Notes: a model not told the origin generated them from the letters alone. A stretch of 64,000 nucleotides of DNA from Asticcacaulis sp. (GCA_024707255.1 JANQAC010000002.1:1048001-1112000); one strand, 5' to 3'; counted from the stretch's first letter, positions 10,743 through 21,113 are shown. Program-made: numbers and translations.

Positions 10743-11987
10743 TCAGACCAGGCCGAGGTGCTCGATGCCGAGGCGACTGGCCTCGGTTTTCAGACCTTTC
10801 TGAGCTGCGGCAAAACCGGGCGCGCCGCCGCCATCGCTGTTATAAAGAATAGCGACAGTCAGCTTGCTGTCCGTAAAGCTGCGCAGGTGACCGGTGAATC
10901 CGTTGATGCGGCCGCCGTGCGCTGCCAGTTTCAGGCTTTTCATGGTGCCGAGCCCCTGGCCCAGACCATATTCCAGCGGATCGGCGCCCTGACGCTCATA
11001 GGCGGGCTTGCCGTTCCGGAGCAGGGTGGGGGTAAGCATGGCCTCCACGCTTTCCGGCTTCAGCACCTTTCCGCTCAGCAGGGCCAGATGCCACAGGCAC
11101 AGATCTTCCGTGGTTGAGCGGATGGCGCCGGCGCCGCCCGCGAAACTCGGGGAAATAGGCATGGCCAGGTCATATTTCATCGGTGCCCGGAAGTTGGGGC
11201 GATAGCCGTTGCAGATGGCCGTGGTGTTGCAGATCTTGTCGATCACCGTCTGGCTCAGTCCGGCGGGTGCAAACAGATGCTGGGCGCAGAAATCGGCAAA
11301 GGCCATGCCGGACAGTTTTTCGACCACGATGCCCAGCAGGGTGAAGGCGCTGTTGCTGTAAAGCCAGGTGGCACCGGGCTGGGCGCGGTAAAAGGGCTGG
11401 CGGGCGGTAATGATTTTGATGAGTTCGTCGGCCGTGTAGTCGCGGGTCTGCGCCTCGGTCAGGATACTGCTGACCTGGCCGTTGATATAGTCTCCCATGC
11501 CGGAGGTGTGGCTGAGGAGCTGGCGCAGGGTAATGTTTTCACCGCGCGGCACCGCTGGCAGGAATTTTGACAACGGATCATCAAGGGTCAAGAGGCCGCC
11601 TTCGGCCAGAAGCAGAATGGCCGCGGCCGTGAACTGCTTGGTGATCGAGGCCACGCGAAATCCAGTCTGCGGTGTGGCGGCGGCATTGCTCTCTATATTG
11701 GCCAGGCCGAAACCCTTTGAATAGAGCAGCACGCCGGCAGCCATGACGCTGAGGCTCAGGCCTGGCGTCAGCTTCTTGTCGACCATCGCCTGGCCAAGCG
11801 CTGTCAGGCTGGGCCAGTCGAGCAGGGGCGGTCCAAGCGTCTTTTTTGCCGGCGTCGCCGGGGTGGCTGCCTTTTCGACGGTCCGGATCAGGGAGGGAGC
11901 GGCGGCATTGCCCGCCAGTGCGGCCAGCATCAGGCCGAGGGTTGAGCGCCGTGTCAGGATGGCCGGGTTTTCATGCGTTGCGGTCAT
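10743..11987 (-). CDS. Beta-lactamase-family serine hydrolase, probable Tat substrate
   Basis: 414-residue penicillin-binding-protein-like/class C beta-lactamase fold hydrolase. Catalytic motifs are S114-I-T-K117, Y210-S-N212 and H357-G-G. The N terminus has a twin-arginine signal (RRSTLGLMLAALAG), pointing to Tat export. These proteins are usually esterases, D-amino peptidases or of unknown substrate rather than true resistance enzymes. It stands alone, convergent with the hypothetical gene on its left. Confidence 0.85.
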   Translation of the reverse strand: MTATHENPAILTRRSTLGLMLAALAGNAAAPSLIRTVEKAATPATPAKKTLGPPLLDWPSLTALGQAMVDKKLTPGLSLSVMAAGVLLYSKGFGLANIESNAAATPQTGFRVASITKQFTAAAILLLAEGGLLTLDDPLSKFLPAVPRGENITLRQLLSHTSGMGDYINGQVSSILTEAQTRDYTADELIKIITARQPFYRAQPGATWLYSNSAFTLLGIVVEKLSGMAFADFCAQHLFAPAGLSQTVIDKICNTTAICNGYRPNFRAPMKYDLAMPISPSFAGGAGAIRSTTEDLCLWHLALLSGKVLKPESVEAMLTPTLLRNGKPAYERQGADPLEYGLGQGLGTMKSLKLAAHGGRINGFTGHLRSFTDSKLTVAILYNSDGGGAPGFAAAQKGLKTEASRLGIEHLGLV

Positions 11988-12354
11988 AAGCTTACAAACC
12001 AGTAGATGCCCCAGGCGCGCCGCCGTCCTGCGCTCAGGGGTGTAAAAAATCGATAGCGAATCTCGCCGTCATTTGCCGGAAAGACTAGGCTAATCGGTAA
12101 ATGGTTTCAAAATCGTTTTGGTAAACGGGAAATTCACAGGGTCATATTTTTGTGAGCAAAATGTGTTCCAATGGCTGGATTGGCCTGAAAATGCCCGCGA
12201 AGATGGCTAACGGCCGGTTAAAATTGCCGCCCGGCCGGGATTTGCGGAAGCTTTTGCCGGGGAGGCGTTTTTAGCGGGTTGATCTCGACATGTGGCAACT
12301 AAATAATATTATTTAATTTCAACGTATTAAATTAAAATTTGCCCGCCCATTCCC

Positions 12355-12370
12355 TGGCCTCCGGCTTGCT
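12355..12370 (+). promoter_or_regulatory. Sigma-54 promoter of flagellin 1
   Basis: TGGCCTCCGGCTTGCT has the diagnostic GG-N10-GC spacing of -24/-12 elements, with TGGC and TTGC halves. It lies about 75 bases before the flagellin ATG, and the same arrangement is seen before flagellin 2. Confidence 0.8.
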
Positions 12371-12398
12371 GTGTGCATCACCGGCTAAAATAGCTGTG

Positions 12399-12410
12399 CG
12401 GCAAAAGCCG
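12399..12410 (+). promoter_or_regulatory. Putative FlbD (ftr-like) element
   Basis: CGGCAAAAGCCG lies downstream of the sigma-54 promoter, in the untranslated leader, where Caulobacter flagellin enhancers can also sit. Related TTGCCG copies lie upstream at 12224 and 12252. Assignment rests on resemblance and repetition. Confidence 0.4.
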
Positions 12411-12445
12411 TTTAAATCCCCCGACCAGAATGGAAAGGAAATCCG

Positions 12446-13276
12446 ATGTTGAACAACTCGGTGAACACCAATGTTGGCGCAATGATTGCGCTGCAGAACC
12501 TGAACAAGACGAATTCTGAACTGTCTACCACCCAGAACCGGATCAACACCGGTTTGAAGGTGGGCTCAGCCAAGGATGACGGTGCGACCTTCGCTATCGC
12601 TCAAAGCCAGCGATCCACCGTTGCCTCCCTGGATGCGGTAAAAGACTCGCTGAACCGGGCGACGTCCTCCGTGGATGTGGCCATGTCGGCGGGTGAAAGC
12701 ATTTCGGATATGCTCACCCAGATGAAGGAGAAGGCACTCGCAGCTTCCGACACGTCGTTGGATACCACCAGCCGGGAGGCCCTGAACACGGATTTCGCTG
12801 CCTTGCGTGACCAGATCACCAAGACCATGTCGAACGCCAAGTTCAACGGCATCAACCTGATTGATGGCTCGCTGCCGGGTCTTGAGGCCCTGGCGAATGC
12901 TGACGGCAATTCACGACTGACCGTCGCCGGGCAAAATCTGAGCCTTGGCGGCACGATCGTGACGTTGGCAACGACGGCTGCGTTTGCAACCGCTTCTTCC
13001 GCGGGCGCACTGCTGACGACGATTGATGACTCGATCAACAATGTCTCGGCGGCCCTGGCAAAACTGGGTACGTCTTCCAAGGCTCTGGAGGCGCACATGA
13101 CCTTCATTGGTAATCTGCAAGACTCGGTTACGGCAGGTATCGGCAACCTTGTGGACGCTGACCTGGCGAAAGAAAGCGCGAAACTCCAATCGTTGCAGAC
13201 AAAGCAGCAATTGGGCGTACAGGCGCTATCCATCGCCAATCAGGCGCCGCAAACGGTGCTTAGCCTGTTCAAGTAA
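12446..13276 (+). CDS. Flagellin 1
   Basis: 276-residue flagellin: conserved N-terminal D0/D1 helices ([19 protein letters not shown], then [17 protein letters not shown]) and C-terminal D1/D0 helices ([19 protein letters not shown] to QTVLSLFK) with only a short variable centre, as in Caulobacter-type small flagellins. AGGAAA precedes the ATG. It is transcribed from its own sigma-54 promoter and ends at a strong terminator, so it is monocistronic. It is closely paralogous to flagellin 2. Confidence 0.95.
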   Translation: MLNNSVNTNVGAMIALQNLNKTNSELSTTQNRINTGLKVGSAKDDGATFAIAQSQRSTVASLDAVKDSLNRATSSVDVAMSAGESISDMLTQMKEKALAASDTSLDTTSREALNTDFAALRDQITKTMSNAKFNGINLIDGSLPGLEALANADGNSRLTVAGQNLSLGGTIVTLATTAAFATASSAGALLTTIDDSINNVSAALAKLGTSSKALEAHMTFIGNLQDSVTAGIGNLVDADLAKESAKLQSLQTKQQLGVQALSIANQAPQTVLSLFK

Positions 13277-13283
13277 CCCTTAT

Positions 13284-13317
13284 GCCGGGGCGGGCCGCGT
13301 CCGCCCCGGCTTATTTT
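13284..13317 (+). terminator. Rho-independent terminator of flagellin 1
   Basis: GC-rich 10-bp stem GCCGGGGCGG / CCGCCCCGGC with a seven-base loop followed by TTATTTT, directly after the flagellin stop. Confidence 0.85.
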
Positions 13318-13381
13318 CCGTTGTCCCCATTTTGAAGGGGGAGGCGAAGAGCGCAAGCTTGTGGGCAAAAGCTGCCGGCCT

Positions 13382-13424
13382 CGGCAAATATTGCCGCCCT
13401 CCGGCAAAAATTACCCGGCAAAAT
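13382..13424 (+). promoter_or_regulatory. Cluster of CGGCAAA repeats upstream of flagellin 2 (FlbD-like)
   Basis: An inverted pair CGGCAA/TTGCCG at 13382-13396 is followed by two direct copies (CCGGCAAAAATT and CCCGGCAAAATT, 13401-13424), about 70-110 bases upstream of the sigma-54 promoter. A further GGCAAAATGCC lies downstream at 13520-13530. This matches the enhancer position expected for the sigma-54 activator FlbD. Confidence 0.5.
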
Positions 13425-13491
13425 TATCCTTAATGCGCCATTAAAATGAAATAAATCAGTTCGTTGCGTATTTCTCGAAATTTGGCCGGTG

Positions 13492-13507
13492 TGGCCTTTT
13501 TCTTGCA
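13492..13507 (+). promoter_or_regulatory. Sigma-54 promoter of flagellin 2
   Basis: TGGCCTTTTTCTTGCA has the GG-N10-GC architecture and lies about 74 bases before the flagellin 2 start, equivalent to the flagellin 1 promoter. Confidence 0.82.
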
Positions 13508-13580
13508 GTCTCGACCTCAGGCAAAATGCCGCCGGCAGACAAAACGTCGCCGGTTCACTTCTAGAAGAAAGACTAGACAG

Positions 13581-14411
13581 ATGCCCGTGAATAGCGTCAA
13601 TACCAATGTCGGGGCTATGATTGCCCTGCAAAACCTCAATAAAACCAACACCGACCTGCAAACGACCCAAAACCGCATCAATACCGGTTTGAAGGTTGGC
13701 AGTGCCAAGGACGACGGCGCCGCTTTCGCCATCGCCCAAAGTCAGCGTTCGACCGTTTCGTCGCTCGACGCTGTCAAGGACTCCCTGTCCCGCGCGACTT
13801 CGGTTGTGGACGTTGCTTCGTCCGCCGGCGAATCCGTTTCGGACATGCTGACCCAGTTGAAGGAAAAGGCCCTGGCCGCTTCCGACACCTCGCTGGACTC
13901 CACCAGCCGCAGCGCCCTCAAGGCCGACTTCGAATCCATCCGCGATCAGATCACCAAGACCCTGACCAACGCCTCCTTCAACGGTATCAACCTCGTTGAC
14001 GGCAGCCAGGGCTCGGTTACGGCTCTTGCCAATGCCGATGGTTCCAGCGTCCTGACGGTTGCCGCTCAGAACCTGTCGCTCGGCGGCAGCATTGTGACCC
14101 TCGCCAGCAACGCGTCGTTCTCGACCGCGTCGTCGGCCGGTGCCCTGCTGACCACGCTCGACAGCTCGATCAACTCGGTTTCGGCGGCTCTCGCCAAGCT
14201 GGGTACGTCGTCCAAGGCGGTTGATAACCACTTGGAGTTCGTCGGCAAGCTGCAAGACTCGATCACTGCCGGTATCGGCAACCTGGTCGATGCTGACCTG
14301 GCCAAGGAAAGCGCCAAACTGCAAGCTCTGCAAACAAAGCAGCAGCTCGGCATTCAGGCCCTGTCCATTGCCAACCAGTCGACCTCGACTGTCCTGAGCC
14401 TGTTCCGTTAA
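13581..14411 (+). CDS. Flagellin 2
   Basis: 276-residue flagellin starting at ATG 13581 ([17 protein letters not shown]), about as long and conserved as flagellin 1 and sharing its D0/D1 helices at both ends ([20 protein letters not shown] near the C terminus, ending TVLSLFR). An upstream in-frame start at 13464 would add a basic, non-flagellin stretch and would lie upstream of the sigma-54 promoter, so it is rejected. It has its own sigma-54 promoter and terminator. Confidence 0.95.
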   Translation: MPVNSVNTNVGAMIALQNLNKTNTDLQTTQNRINTGLKVGSAKDDGAAFAIAQSQRSTVSSLDAVKDSLSRATSVVDVASSAGESVSDMLTQLKEKALAASDTSLDSTSRSALKADFESIRDQITKTLTNASFNGINLVDGSQGSVTALANADGSSVLTVAAQNLSLGGSIVTLASNASFSTASSAGALLTTLDSSINSVSAALAKLGTSSKAVDNHLEFVGKLQDSITAGIGNLVDADLAKESAKLQALQTKQQLGIQALSIANQSTSTVLSLFR

Positions 14412-14434
14412 TCGGTCCAAAGCCTCTTGAAATC

Positions 14435-14466
14435 GGGAGGCGGGCCACAGGCTCGTCTCCCTTTTT
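14435..14466 (+). terminator. Terminator of flagellin 2
   Basis: GGGAGGCGGGCC and GGCTCGTCTCCC form an imperfect stem around a short CACA loop, followed by TTTTT. It separates flagellin 2 from flaG. Confidence 0.75.
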
Positions 14467-14525
14467 CTTTTCACCCATTCTATCGGAGGGCGCCTGACGT
14501 GTAAGAGCGCAGGCGAGTTGCGAAG

Positions 14526-14861
14526 ATGATCAATAATATTCTCAGTTTCCCGCAGGTTCCTGACGTATCTCATGTAAAACCTGCGCCTGACGTGCCTGTC
14601 GAGGTTGCCGCCGGTAATGGTTCGGAGCAATCGAAGAATGAATCTGGCGCCGACCTTTCCAAGGGAAGCAGCCAGGGCCAGACGCCGGCCTACATGCTGC
14701 GGTTGACGGTCGACAAGGATCCGGACACGGGCGATTGGGTCTACAAGGCCATCGATCGCTATACCGGCGAAGTGGTTCGCGTCCTGCCGCGCCAGGAGCT
14801 TACCAGGATGAGGGAAGCGTCGAATTACCAGGCCGGTTCGGTTATAAAGACAGACGTCTAA
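14526..14861 (+). CDS. flaG: FlaG family flagellar protein
   Basis: 111-residue FlaG-type protein. The N-terminal half is disordered; the C-terminal half has the family signature (RLTVDKDPDTGDWVYKAIDR, then TGEVVRVLPRQELTRM). FlaG proteins are linked to filament length and flagellin assembly. It sits between flagellin 2 and flagellin 3, after a terminator, so it has its own promoter, which I could not identify. The partner genes flaF and flbT, often near flagellins in this group, are not in the window. Confidence 0.85.
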   Translation: MINNILSFPQVPDVSHVKPAPDVPVEVAAGNGSEQSKNESGADLSKGSSQGQTPAYMLRLTVDKDPDTGDWVYKAIDRYTGEVVRVLPRQELTRMREASNYQAGSVIKTDV

Positions 14862-15005
14862 ACCGGACTTTCAGGTCAATATTTGTATTTATCCACCGTG
14901 CATTCCCTAATGCGCGGTAAAAGTCGTTTGCGCTCATTAACCATTTGCTTACCATAAAAGTTAAGACTCTGCTGAGTCGGCGTTTTTATAGAAGGTATTT
15001 AGGCC

Positions 15006-15837
15006 ATGACAGTGAGCGTTCATACGAACTCCTCCGCGATGATTGCCTTGCAAAATCTTAACGTAACCAACAAAAGCCTGGAGGATGCGCAGCAGAAGAT
15101 TAGCACGGGCCTGGCGGTTTCCTCGGCCAAGGACAATGCCTCGGTCTACGCCATCGCGCAGGGGCAGCGTGCGGACCTGGGGGGCCTGAACGCCGTGACT
15201 GACAGCCTTAACCGCGCGTCTTCCATCGCCGATGTGTCGCTGGCGGCCGGCGAATCGGTTTCTGATCTGCTGAACCAGTTGCGCGAAAAAGTCGTCGGCG
15301 CGATGGATACCTCGATCGACACGACCTCGCGCAATGCGCTCAGCAGTGATTACAAGGCCATTCTGGGCCAGATTACCCACGTCGTGGAAAACGCCACCTT
15401 CAACGGCTCCAACATTATCGATGGCTCGCTGTCCAACGCCATCCAGTTCATCGCCAATGCTGACGCCAATTCGGTCATCACGCTGAGCGTCCGCACCATG
15501 GCCCTGGGCGGACCGATCATCACGCTTTCGGCAGCCAGCGACATTTCGTCGGCTACGGGGGCGTCGCTGCTCCTGACTCAACTCGATCAGTCCATTGACA
15601 ATCTAAATGCCAATCTGGGCGCGCTGGGCTCGCAGGCCAAGCAGATCGAGGGGCATTTGAGTTTCGTCTCGAAACTTCAGGATCTCGATCACCGGCGGTA
15701 TCGGCAATCTGGTGGATGCTGACATGGCCAAGGAGAGCTCACGTCTCCAGGCGCTTCAGGTACAGCAGCAACTCGGCACCCAGGCGCTGTCGATCGCTAA
15801 CCAGTCGCCGCAGCAGATCCTGTCGCTGTTCAAATAG
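15006..15837 (+). CDS. Flagellin 3, divergent, one frameshift
   Basis: Third flagellin, more diverged than copies 1 and 2 ([36 protein letters not shown]). Reading breaks near the C terminus: dropping one C at 15684 turns the sequence into [20 protein letters not shown] and restores the ending PQQILSLFK, giving exactly 276 residues like its paralogs, so a sequencing error is likely. There is no GG-N10-GC promoter and no CGGCAA element upstream, so its control differs from the other two. It may be a hook-proximal or minor flagellin. Confidence 0.9.
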
Positions 15838-15862
15838 GGCGGCCGGCATCCGGGTGTCTCTC

Positions 15863-15890
15863 AAAAGGCGGGCTTCAGGCTCGCCTTTTT
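15863..15890 (+). terminator. Terminator of flagellin 3
   Basis: AAAGGCGGGC-TTCAG-GCTCGCCTTT hairpin followed by T residues, 26 bases after the flagellin stop. Confidence 0.85.
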
Positions 15891-16020
15891 CAGTTTGGCG
15901 TGACCGTCAGGGCGTTATTTTATCAGGACTTCCGGCGCATTAATCTCAAGTGTTTACGACTCTTAAGGATTATCCATCGATACTGAGCACTGATACGTTT
16001 CATTCGCCGCCGGACCTGTT

Positions 16021-19012
16021 GTGACCATCTCTTTTGATGCCTCATTGCTGACCAGTTACTACAATGCCAAGATGGGCATTGCGTCGACGGATGCGTCATC
16101 GTCTGGTTCGTCGTCGAGCGGTTCCGCCAGCACCAAAACCAATTCCCCAACAGGGCAGGCGGCGGCGCCATCGGCGCCCTGGACGGGCAGTTCCGGCATG
16201 ATGTCGGAAGACGACCTGGTCACGAAGGTGCTGGGCGGCCGCCGGTTTATCGACCCCAATGCGGTCACCTCCAATGTGGCGGGCGCCTCGCCCGACTATA
16301 CCAAGCTCTTTACCCTTTATCAGGGGCTTAATGCTCTGGAAGGGCTGGCCAGCAAGGCGCAGGATTCAAAGATATCCGCCCTGACCCTGGCGGCGGTCCA
16401 GCGCCGTTTTGCCGCCGGCATGGCCGAGGTCGGCAGCTATCTGTCCGATACGAAATACGATCACCTGTCCCTGACCGAAGGCACCCTGACCAGTGAGCTC
16501 AAGGGCACGGTCGGCACGGCGCGGACCGATACCCTCTATACCGGGCCGGCGATCCAGACCGGTTCCGCTTCGACCGCCGTCAAGGCGTTCGAGGGCGATG
16601 TCAAATTCACCATGAGCGTCAAGAAGATCGGCACGGCCACGCCGTTTACCGTCAATATCGACCTGGCTGAAATGGGCACGCAGACCCGCAGCATGTCGAA
16701 TGTGGTCAGCTACATCAACAGCAAGCTGAAAGAGCAGGGGCTGCAGACCAAGTTCGTGGTTAACCGCACGCCGGCCGTGCCGACCACGACGACGATCAAC
16801 GGCAAGACGGTCACTCTGTCCGCCGGCCAGGATACGTTCGGGTTGCAGATCAAGGGTGTGACGACCGAGGCTCTGACCATGAGCGCGCCGGCCCTGCAGG
16901 ATTCGGTCTATGTGGTGCAGACGACCGGCGATCCGACAATCACCACCACCAAGAAAGCGGCGGACGGCACATCAACCACGACCAACAGCGTCACCTCGCA
17001 GATATTGAAATTCCAGACCGACAGCTCAAGCACGGCAACTCAGCCGGCGGCGGCGATTTCCAAGGTGGGGGCGCAATACTGGACGGCGGGCGAATCCGGC
17101 CAGACCGTGCTGCCCGATTCCGTGGCCAATGTGGACGCCAACGGCTCTGCCGATGATACCATCGCCAATGCCCTGCAAACCGCCGCCGGACCGGACGGAT
17201 CGCTCTATGTGCTGGCCAATGTCGATAATACGACCGATGATCAGACCATCAAGGGCACGCAGGATGTGGCCCTGATCAAGTACGATTCCGCCGGCAAGAT
17301 CGTCTTCACGCGCACCCTTGGCGCCAGTGACACGGCCTCGGGCACGGCCACTGGCGGTCTCGGCCGACGGCAAGGTGGCGGTGACCGGTTCGGTGACCGG
17401 CGCGCTCGATGTCGCCACCACCAAGGTCACGACCTACGGCAGTGGCACGAATACCGCCACCAGTACTTCGACCACGACCACCAGCCTGAACGGTGCCGAC
17501 AACACGACAACCGACAGCTTCGTCACGGTCTATGATTCCGCCGGTGTCGAGCAGTGGACGCAAAGACGTGGGGCGAGCGGCGCGGATGAAGCGACCTCGG
17601 TGACCTTTGGCGATGACGGTTCGGTCTTTGTCGGCGGCAAGACGCAAGGGCTGATGCAGGGCGCCAGCGGCACGGCCAAGGGCGGCTATGACGGCTATGT
17701 CATGGGCTTTTCGGCCACGGGCGATTACAAATTCACCGTCCAGACCGGCACGGCGCAGAGCGATACGGTGTCGCAACTGAAGACGGACGGCAATACGCTC
17801 TATGTTGCTGGCGTGGAAAACGGCAATGCTGTGCTGAAAACCTTCGACCTGGGCTCGACCACGACGATGGATTCGAAGGGCGTAACGACGACCAAATACA
17901 CGGCCACCCAGTCGGCTTCGCGCGACCTGGGCGGCATTGGCGGCGGCACGATCAGCGGCATGGATATCTATAACGGCAAGGTCTATCTCGGCGGATCGTC
18001 CGGGTCTGGCAGCCTTTTGAGCGCGACCGGCAATGAGACGGCGCAATATGCCGGCTCCTATGACGCCTTCGCCCTTTCGGTGGATGCGGACATGTCCGTC
18101 ACCACCAATGACCGCATCGCCTTCTATGGTGGCACGGGCACGGAAAAAGACGCCAAGGTGCAGTTCGCCAATGGCAAGGCGTGGATTTCCGGCCAGACCA
18201 ATGGCGCGATCGACGGCACGACCAAGATCAACGGCAATGACGCTTATCTGGCACGGCTGAACATCGATACGGGCGCCGTGGAATACCAGACGCGCTTTAC
18301 CGGCACGAACGGCATGGTGACGCCGAATGCCATCGCGGTATCGGCCAATTCCGGCAGCGTGCTCGATCGCCTCGGCTTGCCGCTCGGCAAGATCGAAACC
18401 ACCGATTCCAAGCTGATCACGTCGGGTACGAGTGTGCGGACCGGCGACCAGTTCTACCTGGTCGATCCCAAGACGGGCGTTAAGAAGACCATCACCATCG
18501 AGGCCAATGACACGCTGGAAAGCCTGGCGACCAAAATCACCCGCGCCTCCGGCTATAAGCTGACGGCCGATGTTACCAAGGTCACTGGCAAGCAGATCGA
18601 CCGACTGGATATCAAGCCCGCCAACACGTCGAGCCAGATGGAAATCGTCAGCGGCCCGGCGGGCAAGGACGCCCTGGCCGGCCTTGGTCTGGCCTCAGGC
18701 ATGATCACCAATGACGCCGACAAGGCGATGGATGCATCATCGAGCAATTATCTCAAGTCCCAGAAGACGATGGGCCTGGAATTTGATACCTCGCTGAACC
18801 TGAATTCCGACGCCAATATCGCCAAGGCGATCGCTTCGTTGCAGGACACGCTGAAAAACGTCCAGAAAGCCTATACCTATCTGCGTTACGGCGATCCACA
18901 GGACAGCGAAAATAGTAAAAAAGGCAAGACCGGCGGCACTGTGCCGCAATATATGACCGACCAGATCGCCAACTACCAGGCGGCGCTGAATCGTCTGACG
19001 GGCGGCGGCTAG
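16021..19012 (+). CDS. flaEY: FlaEY-like flagellar regulatory/assembly protein, one frameshift
   Basis: Very long protein, about 996 residues after repair. The N-terminal third is Ser/Thr/Ala-rich and loosely FlgL-like; the middle contains repeated beta-propeller-type units (DSAGKIVFTRTLG, DSAGVEQWTQRRGASGADEA, DGSVFVGGKTQG) and the C terminus is helical (YMTDQIANYQAALNRLTGGG). Position directly after the flagellins, size and propeller repeats match the FlaEY protein I know from the Caulobacter flagellin locus, which affects flagellin assembly. The frame breaks at about 17346-17352, where removing one base joins to LAVSADGKVAVTG. The start is a GTG without a clear ribosome-binding site. Confidence 0.65.
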
Positions 19013-19164
19013 CCCAGCCGACGCTTGACAGCGGGGCGCGGAACAGGGCTTTTACATCCTCATAATGCAGCAGATTGCCGGCCGTCATTCGGTTGCCATC
19101 TTTTCGCGTCAATCGTATTATGGTTAGCAGTCAGGACGCGTGTTTGCGTCAATGAGGGGAGTTC

Positions 19165-19839
19165 ATGGCCAAGGATCAAAAGCGCTGGATCGCCATCGGC
19201 ACAGGCGCGGCGGTGGCAATTATTGTCGGCATCATACTGGCTATGGGCATTTCGCGCGGCCATAAGGACGACGAAAAGATGAATGATCAGCCGACCGGCC
19301 TGACCTTCAAGGTGGCCGATCCGGCGCCGTCGCTCGACACCAAGAAGCCTCTGCGCTGCTATGTCAACGGCGCATATGTCGGCGATGTCACCCTGGCGGA
19401 ATGCGCCAAAAAGAACGGCGTCGCCGCCCAGTCGCTTGATGTCGGTATCGATGACAACGGTAACCAGGTGGCGGCGCCCACGGCTTCGCTTGTGCCTGTG
19501 CCTGGCGCGCCGGGAAGCGCCGAGGCCGCCCAACCGGCCGATCCGGCCCAGGGGGCGGAAATCGTGCCGCCCACGGCGACGGCCGCCGGCCCGACGGCGT
19601 CCTGCCTGCGCTACAGCAGCAATTCGTGGAACAAGCTGGCGGATAATATCACGATCGGCCAGTGCGCTATTCTCCTGTTTGATACGCGCTGTGTGTCACC
19701 CGGTCAGGCGTCTTATGGCCGCTGGGGCAGCAAAACCCTGCGCCTGGTGCCGAGGCGCGTCGAGCAATCGGATGATAACGCCACCTTCCGCCCGCTGGTC
19801 GACCAGGGGCAGGGGTGTTCGGTGCCGATGGTGCGCTGA
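19165..19839 (+). CDS. Membrane-anchored hypothetical protein
   Basis: 224 residues: a short basic N terminus, one transmembrane helix (IAIGTGAAVAIIVGIILAMGI, as two parts around residues 9-29) and a periplasmic region with a Pro/Ala-rich linker and a C-terminal Cys-containing domain (about 145-224, with ASCLRYSSNSWNKLADNI and GQCAILLFDTRCVSPGQASY). GGGGAG precedes the ATG. It ends at a strong terminator. Function unknown; no close family recognised. Confidence 0.65.
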   Translation: MAKDQKRWIAIGTGAAVAIIVGIILAMGISRGHKDDEKMNDQPTGLTFKVADPAPSLDTKKPLRCYVNGAYVGDVTLAECAKKNGVAAQSLDVGIDDNGNQVAAPTASLVPVPGAPGSAEAAQPADPAQGAEIVPPTATAAGPTASCLRYSSNSWNKLADNITIGQCAILLFDTRCVSPGQASYGRWGSKTLRLVPRRVEQSDDNATFRPLVDQGQGCSVPMVR

Positions 19840-19846
19840 GGGAATT

Positions 19847-19876
19847 AAAAGGCGGGGCTTTTGTCCCGCCTTTTTT
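19847..19876 (+). terminator. Rho-independent terminator
   Basis: AAAAGGCGGGG and CCCGCCTTTT arms around a short loop with a T run, immediately after the hypothetical gene. Confidence 0.88.
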
Positions 19877-19957
19877 CATGGATTTTCCTTGGTTTTTTCC
19901 GGTTAAACGTGGTTAAATCCGCTGTCTGATTAAGGGGCGGATTACGAAGGATAAGCC

Positions 19958-20425
19958 ATGAAAACCAAGACAATTCTGCTGGGCGGCCTGATCGGTGCTG
20001 CGGCCATGACCGGCCTGGCCGGATGCCAGAAGCGCGTAAAGGCGCCGGAGGTGGCAAATGCCTGCTATTATGTCGGCTTTCCCAAAGCAGGCGGCCTGAA
20101 ATTCAACGAACTGTCGAAGAACGAGCCGGACCTCGAACATTGCGCTGTCCGGCTCTACAATGCCCGCATGGACCTGATGGCGACCCGCACGGCCGGTGAG
20201 CAGACGATCGGCGCCTATAATGGCACCTTCCTCTTCGCCAGCGGACGCGAAGTGCGCTATTCGCAGCACTATGAAGGGCCGGCCTTCCCGCTGCTGGTGA
20301 AGGCGCCGGACGGCCGTCTGGTGGCGCCGGGATCGGTGGTCCAGGAAGAGGCGCCGACCGGTGAACAGGTGACGGTCGATATCCCGAAAAATCTGCCGCA
20401 AATGCCTTCGGACGCCAAGAAGTAA
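19958..20425 (+). CDS. Predicted lipoprotein of unknown function (155 aa)
   Basis: Signal peptide with lipobox LAGC (C24) and a mature domain of about 130 residues, with conserved-looking Trp-free, Cys-containing segments (ANACYYVGFPKAGG, DLEHCAVRLYNARMDLM). The ATG has GAAGGATAAGCC upstream. I do not recognise the family; the two cysteines after the lipid anchor could form a disulphide. Confidence 0.65.
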   Translation: MKTKTILLGGLIGAAAMTGLAGCQKRVKAPEVANACYYVGFPKAGGLKFNELSKNEPDLEHCAVRLYNARMDLMATRTAGEQTIGAYNGTFLFASGREVRYSQHYEGPAFPLLVKAPDGRLVAPGSVVQEEAPTGEQVTVDIPKNLPQMPSDAKK

Positions 20426-20588
20426 CTATCTGTGGAAGAGGCGGCGAGAAGCGGCGGCAAAGCCGTTGCGGGCCTTCCCATGAGCGGCATAAGGTTCTAG
20501 TGTTAACTATTCGGCGCCTTCATGGCGAACCGATTCGTCATGGAACAAAAGAGCGTGGAAAGCGCTCAGGCAATAAAGGAAGTTTACG

Positions 20589-21083
20589 ATGGCAGGCAGT
20601 GTCAACAAGGTCATTCTGATCGGCAATCTCGGCAAGGATCCAGAAATCCGCAACATGCCCTCCGGCGACCGGATCGCCAACCTGACGATCGCCACCTCCG
20701 AGCAGTGGCGCGACAAGGCGACGGGCGAGCGCAAGGAAAAGACGGAATGGCACCGTGTCGTCATCTTCAACGATAACCTGGCCAAAATCGCCGAGCAGTA
20801 TCTGCGCAAGGGCTCCTCGGTTTATGTCGAAGGCAGCCTGCAAACGCGCAAATGGACCGACCAGAACGGCGTTGAAAAATATTCGACCGAGGTCGTCCTG
20901 CAGCGCTTCAACGGAAACCTGACCCTTCTGGGCGGTCGTGGCGACAGCGGCGGCGCCTCTTCCGGTGGCGGTTATGACCAATATGAGGATTCCTATGGCG
21001 GTGCGCCCGCTTCCTCCGGTCCGAAGGCGGCCCCTTCCGGCGCGCCGCAGAACTTCGACCTGGACGACGAAATTCCGTTCTAA
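20589..21083 (+). CDS. ssb: Single-stranded DNA-binding protein
   Basis: 164-residue SSB binding exposed single strands during replication, recombination and repair. It has an N-terminal OB fold ([37 protein letters not shown]), a Gly/Ser-rich disordered linker and the acidic tip DLDDEIPF that recruits partner proteins. AGGAAG precedes the ATG. It lies directly before gyrA. Confidence 0.97.
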   Translation: MAGSVNKVILIGNLGKDPEIRNMPSGDRIANLTIATSEQWRDKATGERKEKTEWHRVVIFNDNLAKIAEQYLRKGSSVYVEGSLQTRKWTDQNGVEKYSTEVVLQRFNGNLTLLGGRGDSGGASSGGGYDQYEDSYGGAPASSGPKAAPSGAPQNFDLDDEIPF

Positions 21084-21113
21084 GGCAGAACTGTACCTCT
21101 ACGCGTTTTAACA

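Larger units (their letters stand above)
11988..12445 (+). other. Flagellin 1 upstream control region
   Basis: No gene is seen in these 458 bases. They hold a sigma-54 promoter (12355-12370), an IHF-like site with one mismatch (12317-12329), a perfect 16-bp AT palindrome (12300-12315) and CGGCAA/TTGCCG elements at 12224, 12252 and 12399 that resemble binding sites of the flagellar activator FlbD. The overall layout matches class IV flagellin promoters known from Caulobacter. Confidence 0.55.

Noticed and set aside
19908..19922. TTAA pairs upstream of the 19.96 kb lipoprotein as CtrA boxes
   Set aside because: The two TTAA are separated by six bases rather than the seven needed by the CtrA consensus.
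20470..20588. Possible SOS box upstream of ssb
   Set aside because: The caulobacterial SOS pattern GTTC-N7-GTTC is not matched; only one GTTC half was seen.
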